A stretch of 64,000 nucleotides of DNA. It comes from Liolophura sinensis. Taxonomy: Eukaryota > Mollusca > Polyplacophora > Chitonida > Chitonidae. The position numbers and the translations under genes are program-made. The notes beneath the pieces were generated by a model, which was not told the DNA's origin, made no database searches, and was given only the letters and a program-made list of their open reading frames with translations. Positions 22,267 through 33,600 of this stretch are shown here, one piece after another. The stretch spans positions 13,760,281 through 13,824,280 of the forward strand of contig NC_088301.1 of the NCBI RefSeq assembly GCF_032854445.1, in the 5' to 3' direction. The number at the start of each line of letters is the position of its first letter. Position 1 is the stretch's first letter.

Positions 22267-24404
22267 TGCAGATTTAATCCAGGTGCAAGGTGAAAAATCT
22301 ACAACTACTGCAAGCCACGAGCCACTCTGCAAAACTCTGTGTGGAGTACATCATTCGTCTCATTTGTATAGTTCCATTATTCACATCGCCTGATTTCATT
22401 TTTGTGATTTCAATAAGTTGATATTAATTATTGTTCATCTGAAAAATAGTGCAGTGATATTGATTTGTATACACATGTATTGGGTTACACAAACTATCTG
22501 AATATTTCAAATTATTTCACACACCTTTAAGATGACAGATCAGAGTTGGATAAGCTTGCACTAATCACTTCAGTTGCAAGTTCAAGTCCAGGCTTGGCAT
22601 TGTCTTAATTTTCTGGGTCAGTTTCTAAGACCACTGTCTTCAGTTTTACACAGTTTGTCTTTGTTGGTGTTTATTCTACTGGAAATGTATCAGAATTAGG
22701 AAACATTCCTATATGGATTGCAATTTATTAAAATGTATCTTTCACTCTAGATATAGTTTCATTGAAGCATAATTTTGTGCACTCTTAAGTTGGCTGTGTC
22801 CATATGTGTAAGATACCGTATATTATTAAAGTATGAGAGAAATATTTGTATTTTAGGTGTTCAGTGAACATTCATTATAATTGCTGAGGCACAAACATAC
22901 CAGATTTATTTATAATGTAAAAAATTATCTGTTGGATTGTTATTAAATCAACAATGTTGTGTTTAGTGTGTAATCAAGCCCACAAAGGTTGCAAGTTCAA
23001 ATCCAGCCATGGTATTTGTCAGGATTTAGAAAAGGTCTTCATCTACGTGCCTGGGGTTTTGTAACAGCTTGTTCTGGGTTGTACTTTAACTTGATTCTGG
23101 TTTTATCTACTGGTAAAAGTTCAGATATCATATAAAACTTGATGAGAAGATTCTGTGTGATTGAAATAGTAGATATAAATTACTTTAAAACAGATAAACG
23201 TGTGCAAGTTTAAAAAGTTGGTAATCAGTTGGCAGAACATGACTGTGCAGATGCAAAATGTTGATTCGCTAAGCTCTTCGTATTACTGTCTGTCATATAC
23301 CTACTCCTTTCTGTACATCACAACAGAAAATACAGTATATATGTGAGGATTGTGGGAAAGTTGTTCATGCTAGTATTTCGGGTAAAAAGCTGTCAATTAC
23401 ATGTCTGTGTGTATATTACAATAGTGATCTGAAAACTGTAAATAGCCGAAATTAGCTTCTGTTCTGCCACAGATTGATGATCTGCAAGTATTTGTTTACT
23501 CTGATTTGTAAGAGAATCAAGCAGTATATGTCTTTATGTGTTCTGACAGTGGATAAAATGTAAATATTTAGGTTGATTGAGGCTTTCAAGCTCCGGGCCG
23601 GAGAGCTTATCTTTACTTGAAAGTTTTCAGTTTGCTTTGAGTTCTTAATAGGAGCATAATACGTACAAGAGTGACCTTTGTAATGGAACAGCAGTATAAC
23701 AGTTCAGCCTGTCTGTTACAAGGTACATATTGGACTCTTGTGTAAGATCTACATCTACTGTAAAATATTAATTGTCCCAATCAGCTCATGACTTTCCATC
23801 CCATGTGTGACAAAATGTTCGGGTCCAACCTGTAAAAGGAATTTCAGTTGTCAAGTTATGCAAGAAATAATAATTTAGTTGACTGATGATTTGAGTGTAC
23901 GGTTTCTGGTAGGTCATTGGATGCACCGGCTTTAAGGGGCATTGATAATCTAGTCACATAGTTCAAGCACCATAGTACAGGTTCCGCGAGAGAAACGAAG
24001 GAAACTGGAAACCTCAAGGTTGGAAGACTGGTTGGTATTTTTTACAAGGCATGGTCACTGTTTAAGATGAACTGCAAAGTGACAATCAATGAAGTGAAAA
24101 AACCCATGTATTGGACTGCAGCTTGTGATTAGAATGTCGATGATATACAATGATAATTAATAATCAATGTATGTTTCATAGTTTTATCGTGTAATCTGTC
24201 CAGGTGTAACTGACAAGCACCTGCAGGCCCACTTAATTTTTCACCTGTCCAGGTAGATACCGAGCCAGTGGGTACTATCATTTGTTATTATCCGGACTAG
24301 ATCCATGCTGTGTTGTGGATGGAGAAGGTAAAATGATGTACAAAGTAAATAGAACAAAGAAATAATAAAAAATTCTATCCCAACAGAGTATTTGTTGTCT
24401 TGTT

Positions 24405-24660
24405 CGTGAACTTGGGTGGGAAGTGGGAACAAAAGTATTTGTACGTATTTCAAAATTCTTGGCATGAACTTGGGTGGGAAGTGGGAACAAAAGTATTTGT
24501 ACGTATTTTAAAGTTTTGTTCATGAACTTGGGTGGGAAGTGGGAACAAAAGTATTTGTACGTATTTCAAAGTTTTGGCATGAACTTGGGTGGGAAGTGGG
24601 AACAAAAGTATGGGAAGTGGGAACAAAAGTATTTGTACTTATTTCAAAGTTTTGGCATGA
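24405..24660. repeat. 58-bp minisatellite, about 4.5 copies
   Basis: Unit GAACTTGGGTGGGAAGTGGG followed by AACAAAAGTATTTGTACGTA; starts at 24408, 24466, 24524 and 24581. The last unit carries an internal ~21-bp duplication of the GGGAAGTGGG part. Confidence 0.88.
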
Positions 24661-24971
24661 TATAGCTGATGGTCAAGTTTTCGTGTTGATACATTGCTAA
24701 CAGAGCAATGGCTTTGGGTAAATATTATTTGGATTTCCATTTTTCAAAAATGTATAGGTAGGTTAGAATATACCAAATGCTATAAAATAAAGGAGTTTTA
24801 AGACGATATGACATTATGGTGAAGTCCCTTAATGCCAAAGAATATTTTCCATAGTCGATCACTTATTTCCTGTAATAATTGGTGTAGTGAATTTGTTTAG
24901 GCACTTCAGTAATTTGAAGACATCTTTTGTGGATATTTCGCAAGTTTGTGCATATCTGCCCATGTTGAAAT

Positions 24972-25085
24972 GCACTGAGGGCTGAGGTGGTTAGCCTGCC
25001 AGTGTGGTGCAATGAACAAAGAGCCTCTCACATATGCGGTCACGGTGAGTTAAAGTGCAAAACACCAATCAATAAACTGAAAAAA
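24972..25085 (+). mobile_element. SINE family B, internally deleted, forward orientation
   Basis: The tRNA-like head GGGCTGAGGTGGTTAGCC and the segment GAGCCTCTCACATATGCGGT are joined to the tail CAAAACACCAATCAATAAAC. The middle of the element is missing. Confidence 0.6.
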
Positions 25086-25370
25086 ATGCACTGATTAGCC
25101 CATGTTCCACAAAGCCATATCATGGCACAAAGTGATGTCACCATCATGATGTTTGGTAGAAACTCGAAATTTTCATATCGACAATATTGACACTTCATCA
25201 CTCATCAGTCAGGAGAGGGTCAGTTTGCCAAGCAGCACTCAGCCCAGTGTTCGTCATCAATGATGCAAGCTTCATTAAACTGTGCAAATTCGTTCTATAA
25301 GAATGCTTCAAAATATTAGTTGCAGAGGCGGATGTAAGGGTAGAAGAATTTAATAGGGTATGTTGGTATT

Positions 25371-25580
25371 ATTTTATTTTTACTTATTTGATTGGTGTTT
25401 TACGCCATACTCAAGAATATTTCACTTACACAACGGTGGCCAACATTATGGTGGGAGTAAACCCATGACCATATGCAAGGTGCTGACAGACCTTCCCATG
25501 TACGACCGGAGAGGAAGTCAGCATGAGCTTTACTTGAACTCTCAGCTACCGCATTGATGTTGGCATTAAGTCCAGCGTTC
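25371..25580 (-). mobile_element. SINE family B
   Basis: ACTTATTTGATTGGTGTTTT-ACGCC at the left (the tail on the minus strand), then CATTATGGTGGGAG and CTTACTTGAACTCTCAGC. The tRNA-derived head is truncated or diverged. Confidence 0.75.
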
Positions 25581-25615
25581 TAAAACATGATCTGTAAAGA
25601 TGACCTGAACGGAAG

Positions 25616-25828
25616 TACTCTAATTTCTCAACCATTTCGCATATGAAAGAGCAACTTTCAATAAAATTTATGCGCATTTTTAATTGATTTTGGAGACAAA
25701 ATTACACATTGGTTGGATTGGTCAATGTCAGAGCTTCACGAAAAGTATATTAAACTTGATCATTCTACACAGAATGTACTCGAAAGAAGAACTTGCAATC
25801 ATGCAAAAAAGGTTGAAGAATGACAGTG
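25616..25828. mobile_element. MITE family 1 copy, near full length
   Basis: TACTCTAATTTCTCAACCAT at the left and AAAAAAGGTTGAAGAATGAC-AGT at the right form the terminal inverted repeats. The interior CATATGAAAGAGCAACTTTC and ATTGATTTTGGAGACAAAAT is shared with 61618-61795 and 34626-34848. About 213 bp, no coding capacity. Confidence 0.78.
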
Positions 25829-26696
25829 ATGTTGAAAGCAAACAATGTAAGTCTGCAGCAAAGCTACTCATAAACAAACTCCTGATAAACAGTCCAATGA
25901 TATAAACCATACCTTTATTAAAATATACAATTAGCAGCATTTCATGTTTTAAACTTCAGACTGACAGTCAAGTTAGGGACTTAAAATGGCAGCTCCGAAA
26001 TCTAGGAAGCGAATCATTTACTCAGTGCAAGCATATATAAAAGTATACATAGAGAATGGATGAATTTAGACATGCCATTCAGTCATTACCACAGCACTAA
26101 CTGTGCTAATGAGAAATCCTCCAAAAAGAGACAACATAAACTGAACTCTAGTATATATTACATATATATGGTATTAGCCTCATTGAACAAGCAGATATGC
26201 TCAATAAATACAACTTTAGTTTAGACTAGATATCACTCAGATCCAAGTATTTGACTCCGTCAACGCCAATGGAAAGTTGACTCGTGGTAACTCACATTTA
26301 CGTACATTTAATTTATGACTTGAAGCTAAATACATCTGCTACATAATATGGCAAGATATCAGGATATACTTTTAAATTTACAAGTTCTCATGTACATTAA
26401 TTTTCATAAATAAATGTAAATATTAACGTCTACTAATACATGTACAAAGATCTGGAAACAATTCGCTTTTGGTTGACATTCCTCTTTCTCAGTTTTCATA
26501 TTTCACACCAGCATTGAATTTAACTCAAAAAATTGAAGATCAGTTATATTCAGTTAGGGGGAAACTTTTCTGAAGATTTTTTTAACACAAGATCTCAGAT
26601 CTAAATTTTTAACCATAGACTTCACGCCTTCACAACTGACAGACAAGAAGGCTCAACACATACAGTGTTTATACCCCGAATGCACCAATTCTTTCA

Positions 26697-26946
26697 TTTC
26701 TTTATTTATCTGATCTGGTTCATTTATTTGTTTGATTGGTGTTTTACGCCGTATTCAAGAATATTCACTTTTAGCAATATAAGCATTATGATGGGAGGAA
26801 ACCGGGCACAGCCTGGTGAAAACAAACAACGATCTGTAGGTTGCTGGCAAACCTTCCCACGTACCACCGGAGAAGAAGCCTGCCAGAGCTGGACTTGATC
26901 TCACAGCAACTTAGCGTGCTAACTAACTGAGCCACGGATGCCCCTT
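26697..26946 (-). mobile_element. SINE family B, full length (tRNA-derived)
   Basis: On the minus strand it starts GGGGCATCCGTGGCTCAGTT (A-box-like TGGCTCAGTTAG), has a weak B box, and ends with the family tail and an A/T-rich TAAATAAA run. The duplicate is at 41883-42128. Confidence 0.8.
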
Positions 26947-27044
26947 GTCTGATTTGATGTTGTGTGCCTTACTCAAGAATTTGTCACTTTTACGTGACAA
27001 TTGGGGCCGTGATTATGAGTGAAGAAAACTGTTCGTGTAGCACA

Positions 27045-27236
27045 TTTTGCTTGATTCTGATTGATTCATGCGCCTTAAAGGTCCACTTAAGAGTTTTCAG
27101 TGAAGTCTGATTAATTTCTCACAAAAAAATACACAAATGTTGGCATGAAAAGAGTCCTTTTATGGCCTTCATGTCTTTCTGCAAATGCATTGTTACATGC
27201 CAAATATTAGGTGAAATATACCACCTTTTTTTACAC
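27045..27236. mobile_element. MITE family 2 copy
   Basis: TTGCTTGATTCTGATTGATTC, then GTTGGCATGAAAAGAGTCCT and CCAAATATTAGGTGAAATAT at the right, matching the complete element at 58711-58920. The duplicated copy at 42225-42372 lacks ~40 bp of the interior. Confidence 0.55.
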
Positions 27237-27631
27237 TAGTATTGAAAATAATAAAAATTTGAGGAATATATGTGGAAGGAATTACATGACATCATTATAT
27301 GACAATTCAGCTTAATTAAAGGCCTGTGGCAGCATTCAGCCTAATTATGTTCTAATCTGGCATAACCAGCAGCTACAGCCTGGTAAAACAAATATACGTA
27401 TCTGGCGTCTTTTTTTTTCTTCTTCTTCTCGGCATGTCTTTTAAACAAAACAACAAGAAAATCACACCCAGTTGTGTAATTACAAGACAGATTTTCTCAA
27501 ACCTCTGATGGTAATTCGTCCCTGTATTTTCTGCAGGCATACATCTGTGAAGGTAACTTTGGTATGTCATAATATCAATTTCTCCAGTCCATGCATTGTT
27601 CTGGCTGATCAGAGTTGTCTCCCTTGCTCCT

Positions 27632-30600
27632 TCACATATGAGAAGCGTAGGAGTTCGAGTTTCTGTAATGTTCTGTGCTTCTGTTTAGCTCTCTCATCTG
27701 GCTGTCCGACCGCATGCGATGCTTGCTGTCGCTGATTAAACTAGGGGGTCTGGAGCGCAGATGAGCTCGAGGGATGTGAAGGTACTGGCCAGGGCCAAAG
27801 AGCTGGGTGTGAGACTTCTCATGCTGTAAATAAACAACACTGACCATAAAGATCATGCTAGGAACACAATCATCTAAACAGTAAATTAATACAGCATGTA
27901 ATATCTGATTTAGTCTTGCTATGTCCTGAAAAAAAAAGTTCGCAAAAAAACTACTTCAGGCTTCATAAGTTCATGAAACAGAACTTTCAAATCGTGAAGT
28001 CATACCTCTCTTGCAGCAGCCATCTCGTAGATACTCTGCTGGAAATGCCGTAACGCTGTCTGCAGACATAAGCCCTCAAGGAAACAGTTCAGTACTATAA
28101 TTCCCTGCAAAAACAACATACAATTTATTTTATTTATTTTCATTTTATTTGATTGGTGTTGTACAGTGTACTCAAGAATATTTCATACTACGGCTTCCAG
28201 CATTATGGTAGGAGGAAACTGAGCAGAGCCCACAGGAAACCCACAACCATCAGCAGGTTGCTGGCAGACCTCCTACCTACCATTGGAGTGAAATCAAGCA
28301 TGAACTGGACTTGAATTCACAGCGACCAGATTGGTGAGAGGCTCATGGGTCATTGCACCCCTGGCACGCTAACCACCTCGGCCGTGAATGCCCTAAGGAT
28401 AATATAAGTCTTAGCAACAATCACATTCACATAAGAGGAGATCCATGAATAGATCAACACAAAGTAACATGAACAGATCAACAAACAGTAACATGAACAG
28501 ATCAACAAACAGTAACATAAACATATCAACAAACACAAACATGAACAGATCATGAGCTCATTACATCCATTACTTTTCAGATACCTTGACACTGCTTTCG
28601 ATGCTTGGGGTGTGACACCAGCAATGCCTTAGATTTGTACAGAGTGAGCTAAAAATCAGCATTTGTTATTTTCCTGTTGGAGCGAAAAATGGCACTGGAT
28701 GTACCAATGTGAACCAAACCATAACACACTGTACCACTCTGCCAGCTTATTAAGCCTTCGAAAATCACAGAAGTAGACTCACAAGATAAAATGCCATGAA
28801 GGATCCTAGCCCAAATCCCACAGCCACATCTGTCCAGTGTGACCTGTTCTGAGCTATCCGTGACAGTCCACAAAGCAGTGCCATCATGGCAAGAGACAGC
28901 GCCAGGAAAGGACGCAACACTTTGACAGCATGTGTGCGGATTGCTCCATGAAGGTATATCTGGATTAAGCATGAAAATATGTCGGAGATGAAGATATATT
29001 TATTTTGAAAGAAATGTTACATTTTCACCAAAAAATGGTGACAATATTTTAAATTTGTCTCGGGGAAAAACTATAGCATATATTACTTTTAAGTTTGGAA
29101 ACAGGATTATAGTGTTTAACTCAAGTTTTGTTGCTCATGGGGAGTGGACCTCCCTGTACCTATATTACAGGCTTCCTTGTACAATATACTGACACCAGAA
29201 TTGGATAGCCAATGACAAAACATATAATACATGTATTACATAATTTCACTTACTGATTAAGTTAGGCAGCATGAGAAATAATCACGACAAAATACATGTG
29301 TGGTAATAAATGGCCTAATATCTGGCCCATGAAAATTGCAAGTTTAGAGGCCAATTAATTATTATAATATATTACATTTGGTGCTGAAATTTAGATTGTT
29401 GATTACAATTTCACCTTACCTGCACAACAAACCTCAAAACACCTTTTTATGATCAACACAACTCGCAGAATCAGGTAACGTGCAACTTAATCATGTGCGA
29501 TATTTTTTGGTGATTTAAGATGTGTGTACACTTACAGCTGTGAATACTGCTGAATATGAGGTCAGTGCTGAGTGCATGGAAGGGAAGGACAGTCTGAAAT
29601 GAAGACACAGTTCACATTAGATTAGAAATTACAAAATTATTCTTTTTTTTTGGCTATTTAGTTACAGCCTCTTACATGCAGTTCTGGAAAGAAAGAATAA
29701 ATTTAAAAGTGGGTTGTTTGTACACATACACACTCAGCCTACACAGGACTCCCCTAGATAATAGGTACTTGTACTTAAATATATGTGTGACCAGCTACCA
29801 ATTATCACACTGTGGGTATGTCATATGTATGCGACCAGGTACCAATTATCACACTGTGGGTATGTCGTGGGTATGTCATATGTATGTGACCAGGTACCAA
29901 TTATTAAACTGAAGGTGTGTCATATATGTGTGACCAGGTTCCAATTATCAAACTGCGGGTATGTCATATATGTGTGACTAGGCACCAATTATCACACTGT
30001 GGGTATGTCACATGTGTGATCAGATACCAATTATCAAATTGTGGGTATGTCATATGTGTGTGACCAGGTAACAATTATCACCCTGTGGGTATGTCACATG
30101 TGACTAGGTACCAATTATCACAATGTGGGTATGTCATATATGTGACTAGGTACCAATTATCTAACTGTGGGTATGTCACATATGTGACTAGGTACCAATT
30201 ATCACACTGTGGGTATGTCACATATGTGACCAGGTACCAATTATCAAACTGTGGGTATGTCACATATGTGACTAGGTACCAATTATCACACTGTGGGTAT
30301 GTCACATGTGACCAGGTACCAATTATCAAACTGTGGGTATGTCACATATGTGACCAGGTACCAATTATCACACTGTGGGTACGTCACATATGTGACCAGG
30401 TACCAATTATCAAACTGTGGGTATGTCACATATGTGACTAGGTACCAATTATCAAACTGTGGGTATGTCAGATATGTGTGACCAGATATCGATTATCACA
30501 CTGTATGGGAAATTTTCAAATAAATTGGGAGAGGGTGGCCAAAAAAAGGTATACAGGGCAAGGAGGGACTGCTTTTGGCTTCTCACAGGGCAATTCTTTA

Positions 30601-33600
30601 ACATAACACATACAGGTGAAGATCAAAGATGAACATGTATGTTTTAGGATAAGAATTTAACACCGGAAAAGCAACAGACACTGAAATCTGTGAACAACAG
30701 AAAAATGTTACATCTATCCCCAGCCATGGCCAATGCTAACTGAACATCAGGAAATGTCACCTTCACAAGACACACAGAAGAGAGAAAGGTACAAAATGAT
30801 CTGCACACCGCATATATACAAGCCTTGTGCATTTTAACTTTTTCACACAATATAGATTTTGTAAAGCTTCAACAACAATGTGATATTTTTGGCGTTGCAG
30901 TGTATGTAGAGTATTTGCATGTCAAACTTATGTAACATGACCCAGTTGTTCAGAAGTGTATTAGGAGTGAAGCCCAGTATTAACTTAAGTCTGGACTAAA
31001 GTCCCCTTAGGTTTGCACTGGGACTAATATAACTGTTATATTATCCCCAGGTTTGTATTAGGCCACGACATGTAATAAGGTTTAAGCCTGGCTTAACTTT
31101 TAATACACTTTTGAACAACTGACCTCAGGTATTAATGGAGAAAAATTTGTTCCCAACTTGTACTTTTTTAGGCAAATCACATCAGTGAACTAATATTTAC
31201 TTAAATGCAGGCTGGTACATTTGGAATCTCTGACTTCATAATTACATCAGGATGATTGATGTGTATTTGACTTCATTGGGGTGATTGATGTGTATTTGAC
31301 TTCATTGGGATGATTGATGTGTATTTGACTTCACTGAGATGATCCATGTGTATTTGACTTCATTGAGATGATTCATGTGTATTTGACTTCATTGAGATGA
31401 TTCATGTGTATTTGACTTCATTGGGATGATTCATGTGTATTTGACTTCATTGGGATGATTGATGTGTATTTGACTTCACTGAGATGATTCATGTGTATTT
31501 GAAACATACCTAAATGTTTAATATATGCATTTATTTCATTGGTAGTTTACACATTGGTTGAGAACGAGAGTTTATTTAATTATTTAATCTGACATAGATG
31601 TCTTTTTTAGGGTTATATGTAATTACCTTCACTCGTACCATGGTGCTAAAATAAAAAACTGAAGGAAGCAAATCGGACAGAACCGAAATCTTTCAAGAAC
31701 AATTAATTCTCAAAACACACTCTGAAACAATAAGTATGATTGACACAATGTCAATAAGAGTGAGTGAGTCAATTAGTGAGTGCTTGAGGTTTAACGTCGT
31801 TTTTAACAATTTTTCAGTCATAATACGGCAAAGGAGTTCTTAGAGCGTATGTAATGTGCCTCCTTGTTGCAGGACGGATTTCTACGGCTCTTTTATCTAG
31901 TGCTGTTTCACTGAGATGACTTACCGAAAGCAAGTAAGCTGCACTGCCCGAGCCATTACACTCATACAGGTCAACCAGTCGTTGCACTATCCCCTTCATG
32001 CTGAGCGCCAAGCGAGGTAGTTACAACTTGCGCTTTTTTAAGATCTTAGGTGTGACCTGACCAAGGATCTACCGCCCTCGAAGTGGGTGCTCTACCAACT
32101 GTGTTATAGGGGTCGATCAATGTCACCAAGAAATGATGAGTATGTATATGTAATTATACATTTTTCCTGTTAGTACGTGTTATAGTGATTTTGTTAGGGC
32201 TGCATCTGCCAAGAGATCAAAGGGTAATTCCTCCTGTCCTGGGGGTACATAGCTGCTAGTCTCTACACCGTTATATACAAGTATGGTAACAATTAGAATG
32301 ACATGAAAAGACTGTTCATAATACACTCTAATTATCTCTGCTCACAAATGCATCTGATATCAAGTCACACATACCCACAGTGTGCCTATTGCTATCTGGC
32401 CACACATACCCAAAGTGTGCCTACTGCTATCTAGTCACACATACCCACAGTGTGCCTATTGCTATCTGGCCACACATACCCAAAGTGTGCCTACTTCTAT
32501 CAGGCCACACATACCCACAGTGTGCCTATTGCTATATGGTCACACATACCCACAGTGTGCCTACTGCTATCTAGTCACACATACCCACAGTGTGCCTATT
32601 GCTACCTGGCCACACATACCCACAGTGTGCCTACTGCTATCAGGCCACACATACCCACAGTGTGCCTATTGCTATACGGTCACACATACCCACAGTGTGC
32701 CTACTGCTATCTAGTCACACATACCCACAGTGTGCCTACTGCTTTCAGGCCACACATACCCACAATGTGCCTGCTGCTATATGGTCACACATATCCACAG
32801 TGTGCCTACTGCTATCTGGTCACACATACCCACAGTGTGCCTACTGCTATCTGGTCACACATGCCCACAGTGTGCCTACTGCTATCTGGTCACACATATC
32901 CACAGTGTGCCTACTGCTATCTGGTCACACATACCCCCGGTGTGCTTACTGCTACCTGGTCACACATATCCACAGTATGCCTACTGCTATCTGGTCACAC
33001 ATACCCCCAGTGTGGCTACAGCTATCTAGTCACAAATACCTAAAGTGTGCCTACTGCTATATGGTCACACATACCCACAGTGTGCCTACTGCTATATATT
33101 CACACATACCCACAGTGTGCCTACTGCTATATAGTCACACATACCCCCAGTGTGCTTACTGCTCTCTGGCCATCATGTGATAACTGGTATCTGGTCATAT
33201 ATACCCACAGTGTGAGACTTGATATCTGTTCATACATACCCACAGTGTGATAACTGGTATCGGGTCACACATACCCACAGTGTGGTAACTGGTATCTAGT
33301 CACACATACCCATACTGTGATACTTGGTAGCTAGTTACACATACCCACAGTGTGATCACTGGTATCTGGTCATGTAGACCCACAGTGTGATACTTGGTAT
33401 CTGGTCACACGTACCCACAGTGTGATCATTGGTATCTGGTCATACATACCCTCAGTGTGATAAATGGTATCTGGTCACACATACCCACAGTGTGATCACT
33501 GGTATCTGGTCATGTAGACCCACATTGTGATACTTGGTATATGGTAACACACATCCACAGTGTGATACTTGGTATCTGGTCATACATATGCACAGTGTGA

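Larger units (their letters stand above)
22267..27631. other. ATP6V0B 3' region and intergenic space to the convergent PLPPR-like gene
   Basis: No credible coding exon. ATP6V0B (+) and the PLPPR-like gene (-) converge here, so both 3' UTRs must lie inside. Contents: two sequences with B-box-like cores (GTTCAAGTCCAGG near 22585, GTTCAAATCCAGCC near 22998) that may be old SINE pieces, a 58-bp minisatellite, SINE family B copies and MITE copies. No poly(A) signal could be chosen with confidence. Confidence 0.5.

Noticed and set aside
29783-30481. Open frames on both strands over the 42-bp array
   Set aside because: The unit is a stop-free multiple of three, and the frames follow the array boundaries.
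31764-32118. Functional tRNA gene at the SINE head
   Set aside because: Only the A-box and B-box region is tRNA-like; the acceptor and anticodon arms do not pair, and the body continues as a SINE.
32382-33250. Overlapping 100-200 aa plus-strand frames rich in CLLLSGHTYPQCAYCYL
   Set aside because: They are translations of the 35-bp minisatellite in all three frames. The host gene is on the other strand and this is its intron.
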